From a virus: 62,181 bases of DNA. Shown in pieces: positions 1 to 7,967 of this stretch. The stretch is from IMG/VR virus record IMGVR_UViG_3300042374_000456, positions 1 to 62,181 of that record. The stretch is one strand, 5' to 3'. The notes beneath the pieces are model-generated. The model did not search any database, was not told where the DNA came from, and saw nothing but the letters and a program-made list of their open reading frames with translations. Numbering within the stretch: the first letter of the stretch is position 1; the number at the start of each line of letters is the position of its first letter. Position numbers and translations under genes: made by a program.

Positions 1-2
1 AA

Positions 3-422
3 AGACGTGCATTAGGGGAATTAGACCACCCAGATTCTGGTATTATCAACTTAAAGAATGTTTCACATAACGTAAAAGAAATTCATTGGGAAGGTGATGA
101 CCTTTGTGGGACAGTAGAAATTCTACCAACCCCATCAGGTAACATCTTAAAAGAATTATTAAGAGCAGGTATCCTTTTGGGTATTTCCTCTCGTGGTATG
201 GGTTCGGTAGTTAACATTGGCGAAGGTAAAGTAAAAGTGGGTGATGATTTTGAACTGATTGGTTGGGATTTTGTTTCTAACCCATCTACACATGGTGCAT
301 TTATGACACCGGTTACGATGAATGAATCAGTAAATAGACAATTAAAAGAACAAGCTATAGTTTGTGGTGAGTATTGTAAGGCACAAGACCTTATGAGAGA
401 AATCATTACTGAATTAGCATAA
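3..422 (+). CDS. 21: Prohead core protease, gp21-like (5' end outside window)
   Basis: This is the C-terminal part of the maturation protease that processes scaffold, internal proteins and capsid protein inside the T4-type prohead. The open frame enters from the left edge, so the start is not visible. Two motifs identify it: GELDHP just after the edge, holding the likely catalytic His, and GISSRGMG further on, holding the likely catalytic Ser of the S80 (herpesvirus-assemblin-like) family. The next genes encode candidate substrates, then scaffold and major capsid protein, which is the usual gp21-22-23 order. The short C-terminal helix after the Ser motif is typical of the family. Identification is firm; the missing N-terminus prevents judging total length. 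Confidence 0.9.
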   Translation, partial: RRALGELDHPDSGIINLKNVSHNVKEIHWEGDDLCGTVEILPTPSGNILKELLRAGILLGISSRGMGSVVNIGEGKVKVGDDFELIGWDFVSNPSTHGAFMTPVTMNESVNRQLKEQAIVCGEYCKAQDLMREIITELA

Positions 423-432
423 AGGATACAAT

Positions 433-873
433 ATGGCATTTTCAATACAAGATTATCTAAGAGATAACAAAATAGAAATGGGTAGTATTAAGAAAGAAGT
501 TGGTGATACACCTTTTAAGGGTGGTCATAACGATATTCGTAAGACTAACTATGAGGTTAAGATTAAAGCCGATGGTAAGTTAGACCTTTATACACATAAA
601 ACTGTATTAACTGAAACTAAAAGGGTAATTAAAGAGGCATCAGAAATTGAATTAAAAGAATTAGATTCTAACAAACAAAAACAAGTACAACAATTCTTAA
701 AATTCTTTAATGGTAAAGTTATTACAATTTGGGATGGTATTCATGGTAATATCGCTGATATTGAAATGGCAGAAAAAAATTGGAGAATGGATGTTAGTGA
801 TTTGAAATTATTAATTTCACTAAAAATACGTTGGATAGAATTTGATAATAAAACAGTCTCAATAGGATTTTAA
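433..873 (+). CDS. Unknown 146-residue protein of the head module
   Basis: I do not recognise a family. The protein is soluble, charged and Lys-rich, with no signal peptide or membrane segment. The N-terminal 40 residues are rich in Gly, Lys and Asp, and the C-terminus ends in short hydrophobic strands (around KIRWIEF and TVSIGF). The gene begins 10 bases after the protease stop and has an AAAGGA ribosome binding site six bases before ATG, so it is co-transcribed with the protease. Its place between protease and internal proteins suggests a head-assembly role, but nothing in the sequence proves this. Confidence 0.75.
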   Translation: MAFSIQDYLRDNKIEMGSIKKEVGDTPFKGGHNDIRKTNYEVKIKADGKLDLYTHKTVLTETKRVIKEASEIELKELDSNKQKQVQQFLKFFNGKVITIWDGIHGNIADIEMAEKNWRMDVSDLKLLISLKIRWIEFDNKTVSIGF

Positions 874-892
874 AATATAGGAACATCAACTA

Positions 893-2251
893 ATGATTAA
901 ATTAAATAATTTACTTAACGAAGAAACGTTTACTGCTACTAATAAGAAGACCGGTAAAACATCGGTGTTCAAATCAAAGGATAGTAGAGATTCTGCAATC
1001 AAAGCAGGAACTCACTCAAAAGCAGATAGTAAAGGGGGAGATACTTCTAAAAAGGCATCTACTCCAACCGCAAATATATTTAATACTCCTGCAGCAGAAC
1101 CTAAAGCGGATACACCAACGTCAGAACCTAAAAAGAAAAGACCAGGTAATCCATCGGTAAATAAAGATGCTAAGAAATTAGCTGAGAAATCAGGAATTAC
1201 TCCACAAAAGTTGGGTAATGAAAAATATAAAGAAGCAATGTTTCAAGCAGCAGTTTCTGCACTAACTGATTCAAACTTCCATAGTGAGGCAAGAGAATTA
1301 GTAGCAGCGATTGAGGGAAAACCTGAATTTGCAAAGAAACCTGAATATCCGTCAATCAAAGACCCTAAGTATAAAGAGAAAATGGCTGATATTCGTAAGA
1401 ATTCGGCAGATGGTTCGGTTTATATGAACGGAACTGGTGAGATTGATGATTATGGTACGGATGTATCACAAGCATCAGGATGGGATGGAGTCGATGCAGC
1501 AGATGGTATAGCATTTACATTAAGGATGAATGGATTTCATAAAGAAGCGGATTTAATTCAATCAGTATTTGATAATAAACCATATATGAAGAATGAAGGT
1601 AGACTTTCGTTATCAAAAATGGTAAATGAAGACCTATTAGATATAATTCCATACTTTAAGAAAAAAAGAGAAGCTGCAGCTAAAAAATTAGCTGATATAC
1701 ATTATACTAGAAAAGAGTTAGCATACAACAATGTTAAAGCAGTATATGATACTACTATAAAAGAATTAGATAATCCTAAATATTCACAAGATAAAGATGC
1801 TAAAATAAAAGCATGTAATGACTTGATTTGGACAATTGTATCAGGCGCACCTAAAAACGAAAAAATAAATTGGACTAAATTAAAAACATCATTTGATTGG
1901 GATGAATTAAATGAATTCAATATGATGGATGAAATTGAAAATACATTTGCAGACGTACTTAAAACAAAAGATACTACAAATGAAGGTAAATTCAAAAAAG
2001 ATGATTTAGTATATAATACAAGAACAAAGACAGTTGGTATTGTAAGAATGGGTGATGATAAATATGGTGAGGTTAAAACCGATGCAGATGGTAATGTTAA
2101 TGTTGACGAATTGGAAAAATATAATCCAATAAAGAGCAAACATCAACAAAATGCAAAAGTTGCACCATCTACTGAAAAGGAAGTGAATAGTAGAGGATTA
2201 TTTAATCCATTTAAATCAGAATCAATAAAATTAGTAAAATTAGTAAAATAG
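893..2251 (+). CDS. Putative internal head protein with capsid-targeting peptide (452 aa)
   Basis: The first ten residues, MIKLNNLLNE, resemble the ten-residue capsid-targeting peptides of T4 internal proteins, which end in a Leu/Ile-x-Glu cleavage site for gp21; here LNE is followed by Glu-Thr. Residues about 15-90 are a low-complexity, Lys/Ser/Thr/Pro-rich stretch. The middle is helical and charged. Near the C-terminus is a small beta domain (around FKKDDLVYN...VGIVRMGDDKYGEV) resembling a KOW-like module, and the end carries SESIKLVKLVK. The next gene shares the N-terminal peptide type and the ES(I/V) linker. It has a weak AGGA upstream. I infer that it is packaged in the head and trimmed by gp21; no enzymatic function is visible. 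Confidence 0.7.
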   Translation: MIKLNNLLNEETFTATNKKTGKTSVFKSKDSRDSAIKAGTHSKADSKGGDTSKKASTPTANIFNTPAAEPKADTPTSEPKKKRPGNPSVNKDAKKLAEKSGITPQKLGNEKYKEAMFQAAVSALTDSNFHSEARELVAAIEGKPEFAKKPEYPSIKDPKYKEKMADIRKNSADGSVYMNGTGEIDDYGTDVSQASGWDGVDAADGIAFTLRMNGFHKEADLIQSVFDNKPYMKNEGRLSLSKMVNEDLLDIIPYFKKKREAAAKKLADIHYTRKELAYNNVKAVYDTTIKELDNPKYSQDKDAKIKACNDLIWTIVSGAPKNEKINWTKLKTSFDWDELNEFNMMDEIENTFADVLKTKDTTNEGKFKKDDLVYNTRTKTVGIVRMGDDKYGEVKTDADGNVNVDELEKYNPIKSKHQQNAKVAPSTEKEVNSRGLFNPFKSESIKLVKLVK

Positions 2252-2261
2252 GAGATATTAA

Positions 2262-3878
2262 ATGATACGTTTATCAAAGATAGTTAAAGAGGGTGAAGAA
2301 CCAAAAAGATTTTCTAACGAAGTAAAAAAACATTTCTTAGAAATCGTTTCTACATACAACAAGTATCAAGAAATGATGGATAGAAAATCAGATATTACTG
2401 AGATAGCAGAAACTTTGGGTGGTATTACCGATGCAGCTAGAGAATTGGCGGTAAACGAAGCAGATGATTGGTTTGATGCACATACTGTTAAACGTAATAT
2501 GAATGAATTAACCAAATTAGGTAAATCATTTGACCAAGTTGCAATAGAAGCAAAGAACTTAGACCAAAGATTACATGGATTATACGAAGATATGGGTCAT
2601 ATCCTATCTCGTTACTATAAAATTGGTGAAATTTCTGAAGAACAAATGAGAGAACGTTTGGGATTGAGAGAAGATGGTAAATTACAAGGTGGGGAGAAAG
2701 ACCCATGTTGGAAAGGATATGAGATGATAGGAATGAAACCAGGTAAAGGTGGTGCTCAAGTTCCTAATTGTGTTCCAAAGAATGAATCAGTAAACGAAGC
2801 GTTAGGTAATGATAAAGCAATGTTGGCATTAGTAGATATGTTATCTAACTCAATGGAACATTACGCTAGTGCAAATGAATTTGTAAATATTACATCTAAA
2901 ATACCCGGTTTTGCTAATTACAAATCAGAATTAAAAGATGTATTTGCAAAATACTATAAAGTAGATGCAAGACAAAGAAACGATTGGAATACTAAAGAGT
3001 GGTTAAAGTGGTTGAAACAATGGCCATTAGAAGAATCTAAAACTAATTGTGTTGATTGTGGTAAAGTAAACGAAGATTACGATGGACCTGCTGTATTAAA
3101 AACTGGTGATAAAAACGCACTTAAAGTGGGTGAAAAAATTACTATTAATTCTGGTGGTAAGAAAAAAGAATATAAAGTAGTAAAATCAAATGGTAATGGT
3201 GATTTTGTTCTACATTTAGTAGAATCCGTAAACGAAGAAGTTTCTGATAAAAAAGTTGATGCAAAACTCATTGCAAATAAAATGAGAAAAAATCAATCAA
3301 CTAAGGCTTTCGCAGATAAAGTTGAAAAAATGGGTAAAGTATCCCATAAAGATTTAGAAAAAATGTTACCTGATTACGTTTCAGGTGGAATAATTACAAA
3401 TCTATTCAAAGAATCTATAAAAGAAGGAAAATTAAATGAAGAAGCAAAACCAATTTTAAAACCAGGAACAAAAGTAAAACTTCGCGGCGGTAAATCTGGT
3501 AAAATTGTTCGTTTTGATGGTAAAACACCCGGTTCTCCATTTTATATCGTAGATATTGGTCAATACTATTCAATTGAAGTACCTGCGTATGAATTAGAAA
3601 CAGAATCAGTAAAAGAAGCAGCACATGGATATAAAGATTCAACTGCATCATACATCGATAAACACAAAGAAGAATTCAAAGCAGCAGAAAAAATGAATAA
3701 AGGAAACGAGCAATCGTTCTATGATTCACTTTCTACGTTAGAAGAAAAATTAGGACATCCTAAGTATATGATATTCTTATCAAATGCATTAAGAGGATAT
3801 AAAGTAGATATGTATAAAGACCCAAAGATTAAAAATCAACAAGAAGCTGAAGAAGCATTGTTCCTTTTAAGCAAATAA
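2262..3878 (+). CDS. Putative multi-domain internal head protein, protease-processed (538 aa)
   Basis: It starts with MIRLSKIVKE followed by Gly, again a ten-residue peptide ending in x-x-Glu like T4 capsid-targeting sequences. Several short linkers of the type ES(V/I)xE recur: VNE179-Ala, VNE325-Glu, IKE388-Gly, LNE393-Glu and VKE452-Ala. They separate distinct blocks: an N-terminal helical region (1-145), a Cys/Gly/Pro motif DPCWKGYEMIG...VPNCVP (147-172), a helical block (180-255), a small beta domain (275-320), a helical block (328-380), a KOW-like beta domain (399-446) and a C-terminal helical domain. AGGAG lies seven bases before ATG. I infer an internal-protein precursor cut by the upstream protease. 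Confidence 0.7.
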   Translation: MIRLSKIVKEGEEPKRFSNEVKKHFLEIVSTYNKYQEMMDRKSDITEIAETLGGITDAARELAVNEADDWFDAHTVKRNMNELTKLGKSFDQVAIEAKNLDQRLHGLYEDMGHILSRYYKIGEISEEQMRERLGLREDGKLQGGEKDPCWKGYEMIGMKPGKGGAQVPNCVPKNESVNEALGNDKAMLALVDMLSNSMEHYASANEFVNITSKIPGFANYKSELKDVFAKYYKVDARQRNDWNTKEWLKWLKQWPLEESKTNCVDCGKVNEDYDGPAVLKTGDKNALKVGEKITINSGGKKKEYKVVKSNGNGDFVLHLVESVNEEVSDKKVDAKLIANKMRKNQSTKAFADKVEKMGKVSHKDLEKMLPDYVSGGIITNLFKESIKEGKLNEEAKPILKPGTKVKLRGGKSGKIVRFDGKTPGSPFYIVDIGQYYSIEVPAYELETESVKEAAHGYKDSTASYIDKHKEEFKAAEKMNKGNEQSFYDSLSTLEEKLGHPKYMIFLSNALRGYKVDMYKDPKIKNQQEAEEALFLLSK

Positions 3879-3890
3879 TCTATAAAAGAC

Positions 3891-3899
3891 ATATTTATT
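3891..3899 (+). promoter_or_regulatory. Late-type motif ATATTTATT before bS21 gene
   Basis: One copy of the recurring TATATTTATA-type motif, 36 bases before the bS21 start. Its position in the only gap between two head genes supports a promoter role. Confidence 0.4.
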
Positions 3900-3935
3900 A
3901 CCAAATAAGTTACAAACACAATTTAAATACAATTA

Positions 3936-4238
3936 ATGAGCGGATTATCAAGAGTTACAGTCGAAGTTCGTAATGGAGACATTGCAAAGGCTTTAAAGAA
4001 ATTCAAAAAAAAGGTTATGGAATCTGGACACCTCTTAGAACTAAGAGAAAGAAAGGAATACGTTAAACCTACTACAAAAAGAAGATTACAAAAACAAAAG
4101 GCAATCAGAGAAGAGCAAAAAAGAGTTGCTCTTGGTAAGATTGCTGATGGTGATAAAACGATTAGGTTTTTTACTAAAAAGAAAAAGAAAGTTAGTAAAA
4201 AAACACCTCAATCAGATAAAGACACCTCAAGAGATTAA
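3936..4238 (+). CDS. rpsU: Phage-encoded small-subunit ribosomal protein bS21
   Basis: Residues 7-60 match bS21 of the 30S subunit: VTVEVRNGD, then ALKKFKKK, LRERKEYVKPTTKRR and KAIREEQ. The Lys-rich C-terminal tail of about 40 residues is an extension beyond the usual 60-70 residues. Cellular bS21 sits on the platform beside the 16S rRNA 3' tail; in Flavobacterium it helps sequester the anti-Shine-Dalgarno, with a Tyr near the KA(V/A)Y motif as a key contact. In this protein the equivalent motif reads KAIR (55-58), closer to proteobacterial bS21. The gene itself has no Shine-Dalgarno; the leader is A-rich. It lies directly before scaffold and capsid genes. Phage bS21 genes are known from other marine and giant phages; the functional consequence here is inference. 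Confidence 0.9.
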   Translation: MSGLSRVTVEVRNGDIAKALKKFKKKVMESGHLLELRERKEYVKPTTKRRLQKQKAIREEQKRVALGKIADGDKTIRFFTKKKKKVSKKTPQSDKDTSRD

Positions 4239-4276
4239 AAATATTTTACATAAATTTTGCGGTTTCGTAAACATTT

Positions 4277-4286
4277 ATATATTTAT
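4277..4286 (+). promoter_or_regulatory. Late-type promoter motif TATATTTATT before scaffold/capsid genes
   Basis: It matches the recurring late motif and sits about 150 bases before the scaffold start, at the head of the scaffold-capsid transcription unit. It lies just upstream of the hairpin at 4296-4314. Confidence 0.45.
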
Positions 4287-4295
4287 TTCTATAAT

Positions 4296-4321
4296 AACCT
4301 ACTTAATGTAGGTTTAATTTT
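4296..4321 (+). terminator. Hairpin with weak T tract in the scaffold gene leader
   Basis: AACCTAC and GTAGGTT form a 7-bp stem around a TTAAT loop, followed by TAATTTTAT. It could weakly terminate bS21 transcripts, or form a 5'-end hairpin on messages starting at the motif at 4277. A smaller TCAAT/ATTGA hairpin lies at 4379-4391. Confidence 0.45.
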
Positions 4322-4436
4322 ATCCCGTTGGTTAATGAATACCCACCCTTATGTGAGGTCACCGAACAACTAACTTAATCAATTCGATTGAAAATCACTC
4401 AATATTTTCAGAAAAAAAAGTAAAGGAAGAAAACAA

Positions 4437-5552
4437 ATGGCAAATTCAAAATTGTTGAAAGATGCAATTGCTGATGCTAAAGCCGTACGTGAAACTGCAA
4501 TCGCTAATGCTAAAATCGCATTAGAGGAAGCTTTTACTCCACGTTTACAATCTATCTTATCTAAGAAAATCACAGCCGAAATGGAAGGTGAAGAAGATGA
4601 GACAGCAGATGTAACTGAAGAGTATGGTGCAGATGACACATCGGATGCAGACAGCACAAAATTTGGCGATGTTGAGAACAAAGACCCACAGGGTATCTCA
4701 ACTGATGCACACACAGAATTAGGTGATACTGACAAAGAAACAGCAACACCAGGTAAAGAAGACGAAAACAACACAATCGCAGAATCTGATGAAGATGAAA
4801 ATGGTGATGGTGTTAACGACGACCCAACTGGAGCAATTTCTGAAGAAGAAAAACCTGAACCTATGGATGAAGATGATTTCGATTTAGAAGAAATTATCAG
4901 AGAACTAGAACAAGAGTTAGATGGTAAAAACGACCCAATGACAGAAGAAGGTGACGAAAAAGGCGAAGTAAAATTCGAAACTGAAAAACCTGAGTATGTT
5001 GAAGAGGAAGAAAAACCAGAAGCTTTTGCAGAAGGTGACGAAAAAGCAGAACCAGTATCCGAAGAAGACGAAGAAATCGACTTAGACGAAATCTTACGTG
5101 AAATGGGTTATGGTGATGACGAAAAAATGGAAGGTGAAGAAGAGAAGATGGAAGAAGGTGCTGATGAAGAAAAAGCTGAATTACAAGCTGATTTAGAAGA
5201 AGCATACAAAGTTATCAAATCTTTGAAATCTACAATCAACGAAGTAAACTTGTTAAATGCAAAATTATTGTATACTAACAAATTATTCCGTTCTTACGAT
5301 TTAACTAATGAGCAAAAACATAAAGTTGTTGAAACTTTAGATAGAACTCAAAACGTTAGAGAAGTAAAGTTAGTTTTCTCTACATTAGCTGAATCAATGA
5401 AAATTGGTGGAACTGCTAAGAAGGTAAAACAACAAACTAAAATGAATGAATCATTCGCATCGAAAAAAGTTGCTTCAACTGCTCCAAAAACAATTATAGC
5501 AGAAAGCAATTCTATGGCAGAACGTTTCAAGAAATTAGCAAATATTAAATAA
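4437..5552 (+). CDS. 22: Prohead core scaffold protein, gp22-like
   Basis: Assembly core on which the capsid shell forms, later digested by gp21. The N-terminus (1-45) is an Ala-rich amphipathic helix ending in EEAFTPRLQSILSKK, a pattern seen in gp22-like scaffolds. Residues about 45-250 are extremely acidic and low in complexity (Glu/Asp-rich, no Cys). The C-terminal third is helical and coiled-coil-like, then a conserved-looking tail (NEQKHKVVETLDR...). The length, 371 residues, is longer than T4 gp22 (about 270) because of the acidic region. It has an AAGGA site ten bases before ATG and is followed 34 bases later by the capsid gene, as in T4. Acidity and gene order make the call strong. 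Confidence 0.85.
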   Translation: MANSKLLKDAIADAKAVRETAIANAKIALEEAFTPRLQSILSKKITAEMEGEEDETADVTEEYGADDTSDADSTKFGDVENKDPQGISTDAHTELGDTDKETATPGKEDENNTIAESDEDENGDGVNDDPTGAISEEEKPEPMDEDDFDLEEIIRELEQELDGKNDPMTEEGDEKGEVKFETEKPEYVEEEEKPEAFAEGDEKAEPVSEEDEEIDLDEILREMGYGDDEKMEGEEEKMEEGADEEKAELQADLEEAYKVIKSLKSTINEVNLLNAKLLYTNKLFRSYDLTNEQKHKVVETLDRTQNVREVKLVFSTLAESMKIGGTAKKVKQQTKMNESFASKKVASTAPKTIIAESNSMAERFKKLANIK

Positions 5553-5586
5553 ACAAAAAAAACAACCCCAAAGGAGAAAAAATAAA

Positions 5587-7212
5587 ATGGCAAATTTTAA
5601 TTTATCTAAACTTATGGAAGGCAAGAACCCACAAGCGGTAATGTTGGCTGAAACACGTCAATTGAAAAGCAAATGGGAAGCAACTGGTCTTTTAGAAGGT
5701 TTAAAAGAAAGAGAGCAATCTCAAATCGCAGTTCTATTAGAGAACCAAGCGAAACAATTATTGGATGAAGCTACCGCAACTGGTACTTCAGCAGGTTCTG
5801 AAGAATGGTCTGGCGTAGCTTTACCATTAGTAAGAAGAATCTTTGGTGAAATTGCAGCGAAAGAATTCGTTTCAGTTCAACCAATGAACTTACCTTCAGG
5901 TCTTATATTCTATCTAGATTTCAAATACGGAACTGAAGTAGCAGGTGCTACTAAATTTAATGGTCAATCATTATTTGGTGGTTCTGGTACTTCTACATTC
6001 GATGGTGATTTCGGTAGAACTAAATCAGCTGTAAATGGTCTTTATGGTGAAGGAAGATATTCTTACACAATTAACGACAAATCAATTGATGTAACAGCAG
6101 GTAATGCTGTAACTTCATCAGCAACATGGGCAGATGTAAATTATGATTCATCATTATCTGCATCAGTAGCTTATGGTTCTTTGAAAAAAGTAACTATTGC
6201 AAAATCAAACATTTCAACTGCAGCAGATTTTGATGCAGTACGTTCATTCCATATCTCATCTTCGGCTATGACAGGTTCAGATACATTCTACCCTGCACAT
6301 ACTGAAGTAGTTGGTTCAAACGTAGTATTCTACGCTAATTTGATGCCAAATGGTGGTACTAATGCAGCAGTAGTTAAATATTCATTAGCTCCAACTTCTA
6401 TAACTCGTGGTGATTTTGAAGATGGCGTTTCAAACAATGCTATTACTGAACCAGCAACTGATTTAGGTATTCCTGAAGTTGACTTAGAATTACGTTCTGA
6501 GGCAATCGTTGCTAAGACTCGTAAGTTGAAAGCAGTGTGGACACCAGAATTGGCACAAGATTTGAATGCATACCATTCAATCGATGCTGAAGCTGAATTA
6601 ACTTCTATGTTATCTGAATACATCTCTTTAGAGATTGATTTAGAAATCTTAGATATGTTAAAGTCTAACGCGTTGACAACCGAATATTGGTCAGCAACAG
6701 TTGGTGAAGAATTAATAAATGGTGTTTGGACTGGTGGTAGCTCATCTTTGGCATACCAAAAAAATACATGGTTCCAAACATTAGGTGTTAAATTGAACAA
6801 AGTTTCTAACAAGATTCATCAATTAACTCTTCGTGGTGGTGCTAACTTTATCGTTGCATCTCCAGATGTTTGTACTATCTTAGAATCAATTCCTGGTTTC
6901 TCAGTAAACGCGGATAAAGATGCTACATCTTTCGCAGCTGGTGTATCTCAAGTAGGTTCTTTGGCATCTCGTTACACAGTTTACAAGAACCCTTATATGA
7001 CTTCTAACGAAATCTTATTAGGATTCAAAGGAAGTAACTTCCTTGAGACTGGTGCGGTTTATGCTCCATATGTACCATTGATTATGACTCCATTAGTGTA
7101 CGACCCATCTAACTTCACGCCTCGCCGTGGTGTTATGACTCGTTACGCTAAGAAGATGGTGCGTCCAGAATTTTATGGCAAGATTTATGTTAAAGATTTG
7201 GCTTCTATCTAA
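5587..7212 (+). CDS. 23: Major capsid protein, gp23-like
   Basis: The 541-residue protein has the features of gp23 precursors. There is an N-terminal prohead segment with a likely gp21 cleavage site at LLDE61-Ala62, followed by the family hallmark in which EEW precedes LPLVRRIFGEIAAKEFVSVQPM, where the mature shell domain begins. The interior contains the insertion-rich beta region and the conserved C-terminal stretch YDPSNFTPRRGVMTRYAKKMVRPEFYGKI. It carries one of the strongest ribosome binding sites in the window (AAAGGAG, ten bases before ATG), fitting its role as the most abundant virion protein, and is followed by a strong terminator. No separate vertex protein (gp24) gene is visible in this window. 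Confidence 0.97.
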   Translation: MANFNLSKLMEGKNPQAVMLAETRQLKSKWEATGLLEGLKEREQSQIAVLLENQAKQLLDEATATGTSAGSEEWSGVALPLVRRIFGEIAAKEFVSVQPMNLPSGLIFYLDFKYGTEVAGATKFNGQSLFGGSGTSTFDGDFGRTKSAVNGLYGEGRYSYTINDKSIDVTAGNAVTSSATWADVNYDSSLSASVAYGSLKKVTIAKSNISTAADFDAVRSFHISSSAMTGSDTFYPAHTEVVGSNVVFYANLMPNGGTNAAVVKYSLAPTSITRGDFEDGVSNNAITEPATDLGIPEVDLELRSEAIVAKTRKLKAVWTPELAQDLNAYHSIDAEAELTSMLSEYISLEIDLEILDMLKSNALTTEYWSATVGEELINGVWTGGSSSLAYQKNTWFQTLGVKLNKVSNKIHQLTLRGGANFIVASPDVCTILESIPGFSVNADKDATSFAAGVSQVGSLASRYTVYKNPYMTSNEILLGFKGSNFLETGAVYAPYVPLIMTPLVYDPSNFTPRRGVMTRYAKKMVRPEFYGKIYVKDLASI

Positions 7213-7261
7213 TTTAGATAAAGAACAATCGATAACTGAATCAAACTAACGATTCAATAAT

Positions 7262-7294
7262 AAAAAAGGGGAGAAGAAATTCTTCCCTTTTTTT
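7262..7294 (+). terminator. Rho-independent terminator after the capsid gene
   Basis: Stem GGGGAGAA/TTCTTCCC (one G-T pair) closed by a GAAA tetraloop and followed by seven T. It ends the head transcript. Confidence 0.9.
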
Positions 7295-7316
7295 ATGCGG
7301 TTTACTCACATAGAAC

Positions 7317-7326
7317 TATATTTATA
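7317..7326 (+). promoter_or_regulatory. Late-type motif TATATTTATA before GIY-YIG gene
   Basis: Exact copy of the recurring motif, 15 bases before the endonuclease start and directly after the capsid terminator. Confidence 0.45.
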
Positions 7327-7341
7327 ATAAAACACAATTCT

Positions 7342-7908
7342 ATGGATAAAATTTATAAATTAACTGCACCTAATGGAAAAGTTTATATTGGACGTACTTT
7401 TGATTTCGATGATAGGATGTATGGCCATTATAGAGCAGCATATCATAAGAAATTAGATTTTCCTTTGTATAAAGCAGTTCGTAAATATGGATGGGATAAT
7501 TTTCAGAAAGAGATTATATGTGAGGTTGACCCAATTGAATCAGTAAAGGTAGAGGAAGAACTGATAGTTGCCTATAATTCAGTTAAAAAGGGATTAAATG
7601 CAATATATAAAGGTGAAGGTGGGGATGTATGGTATGGTAGGAGGGATACTGATGAATATATAGAGTTTATTAGTAAGATGAAAGAACTTACAAAGGGCGA
7701 TAAGAATGGTATGTTCGGTAAAACCCATTCAGAGGATACTAAATCCAAACAAAAGGAGAAGGCTAAGGGTAGATTCTCCTTAGAATGGTTTATTGAGAGG
7801 AACGGACAGGAAGCCGGTCAAAGGATGTATGATGAAAGAAGGGTCTTTTTGAGTAGTAGGAATATGAGGAGGGATGAAAAGGGAAATTTTGTGAAAAAAG
7901 AGGATTAA
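7342..7908 (+). CDS. GIY-YIG homing endonuclease with NUMOD3-type motif
   Basis: A free-standing DNA endonuclease of the kind that spreads by cutting alleles lacking it. The GIY-YIG module occupies residues 1-95: KIYKL (3-7) stands for GIY, VYIG (14-17) for YIG, followed by Arg18 and a candidate catalytic Glu within VEEELIVAYNS (about 70-80). A NUMOD3-like DNA-binding motif follows (KNGMFGKTHSEDTKSKQKEKAKG region, about 122-145). The C-terminus is basic. It sits alone between terminator and early promoter, immediately after the capsid gene, a common homing target. It has no Shine-Dalgarno sequence. The G-rich codons of the 3' half differ somewhat from the flanking genes. Confidence 0.88.
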   Translation: MDKIYKLTAPNGKVYIGRTFDFDDRMYGHYRAAYHKKLDFPLYKAVRKYGWDNFQKEIICEVDPIESVKVEEELIVAYNSVKKGLNAIYKGEGGDVWYGRRDTDEYIEFISKMKELTKGDKNGMFGKTHSEDTKSKQKEKAKGRFSLEWFIERNGQEAGQRMYDERRVFLSSRNMRRDEKGNFVKKED

Positions 7909-7910
7909 TA

Positions 7911-7942
7911 TTTGGAAATACCAAAAAAAGGTTGTATATTAG
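7911..7942 (+). promoter_or_regulatory. Early promoter, Bacteroidota type
   Basis: TTTG at 7911-7914, 20 bases, then TATATTAG at 7935-7942, matching the -33/-7 layout. It precedes the repeat-containing helicase gene by 25 bases. Confidence 0.75.
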
Positions 7943-7967
7943 CTTTATAAAATTTAAACATAAATAA

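Noticed and set aside
4126-4311. 61-codon + strand frame overlapping the end of the bS21 gene
   Set aside because: It starts inside the bS21 reading frame, is Lys/Leu/Ile biased and ends in the leader hairpin region; it is a frame shadow.
6330-6812. 160-codon minus-strand open frame inside the capsid gene
   Set aside because: It is a shadow of the well-supported gp23 gene; no minus-strand gene in the window has independent support.
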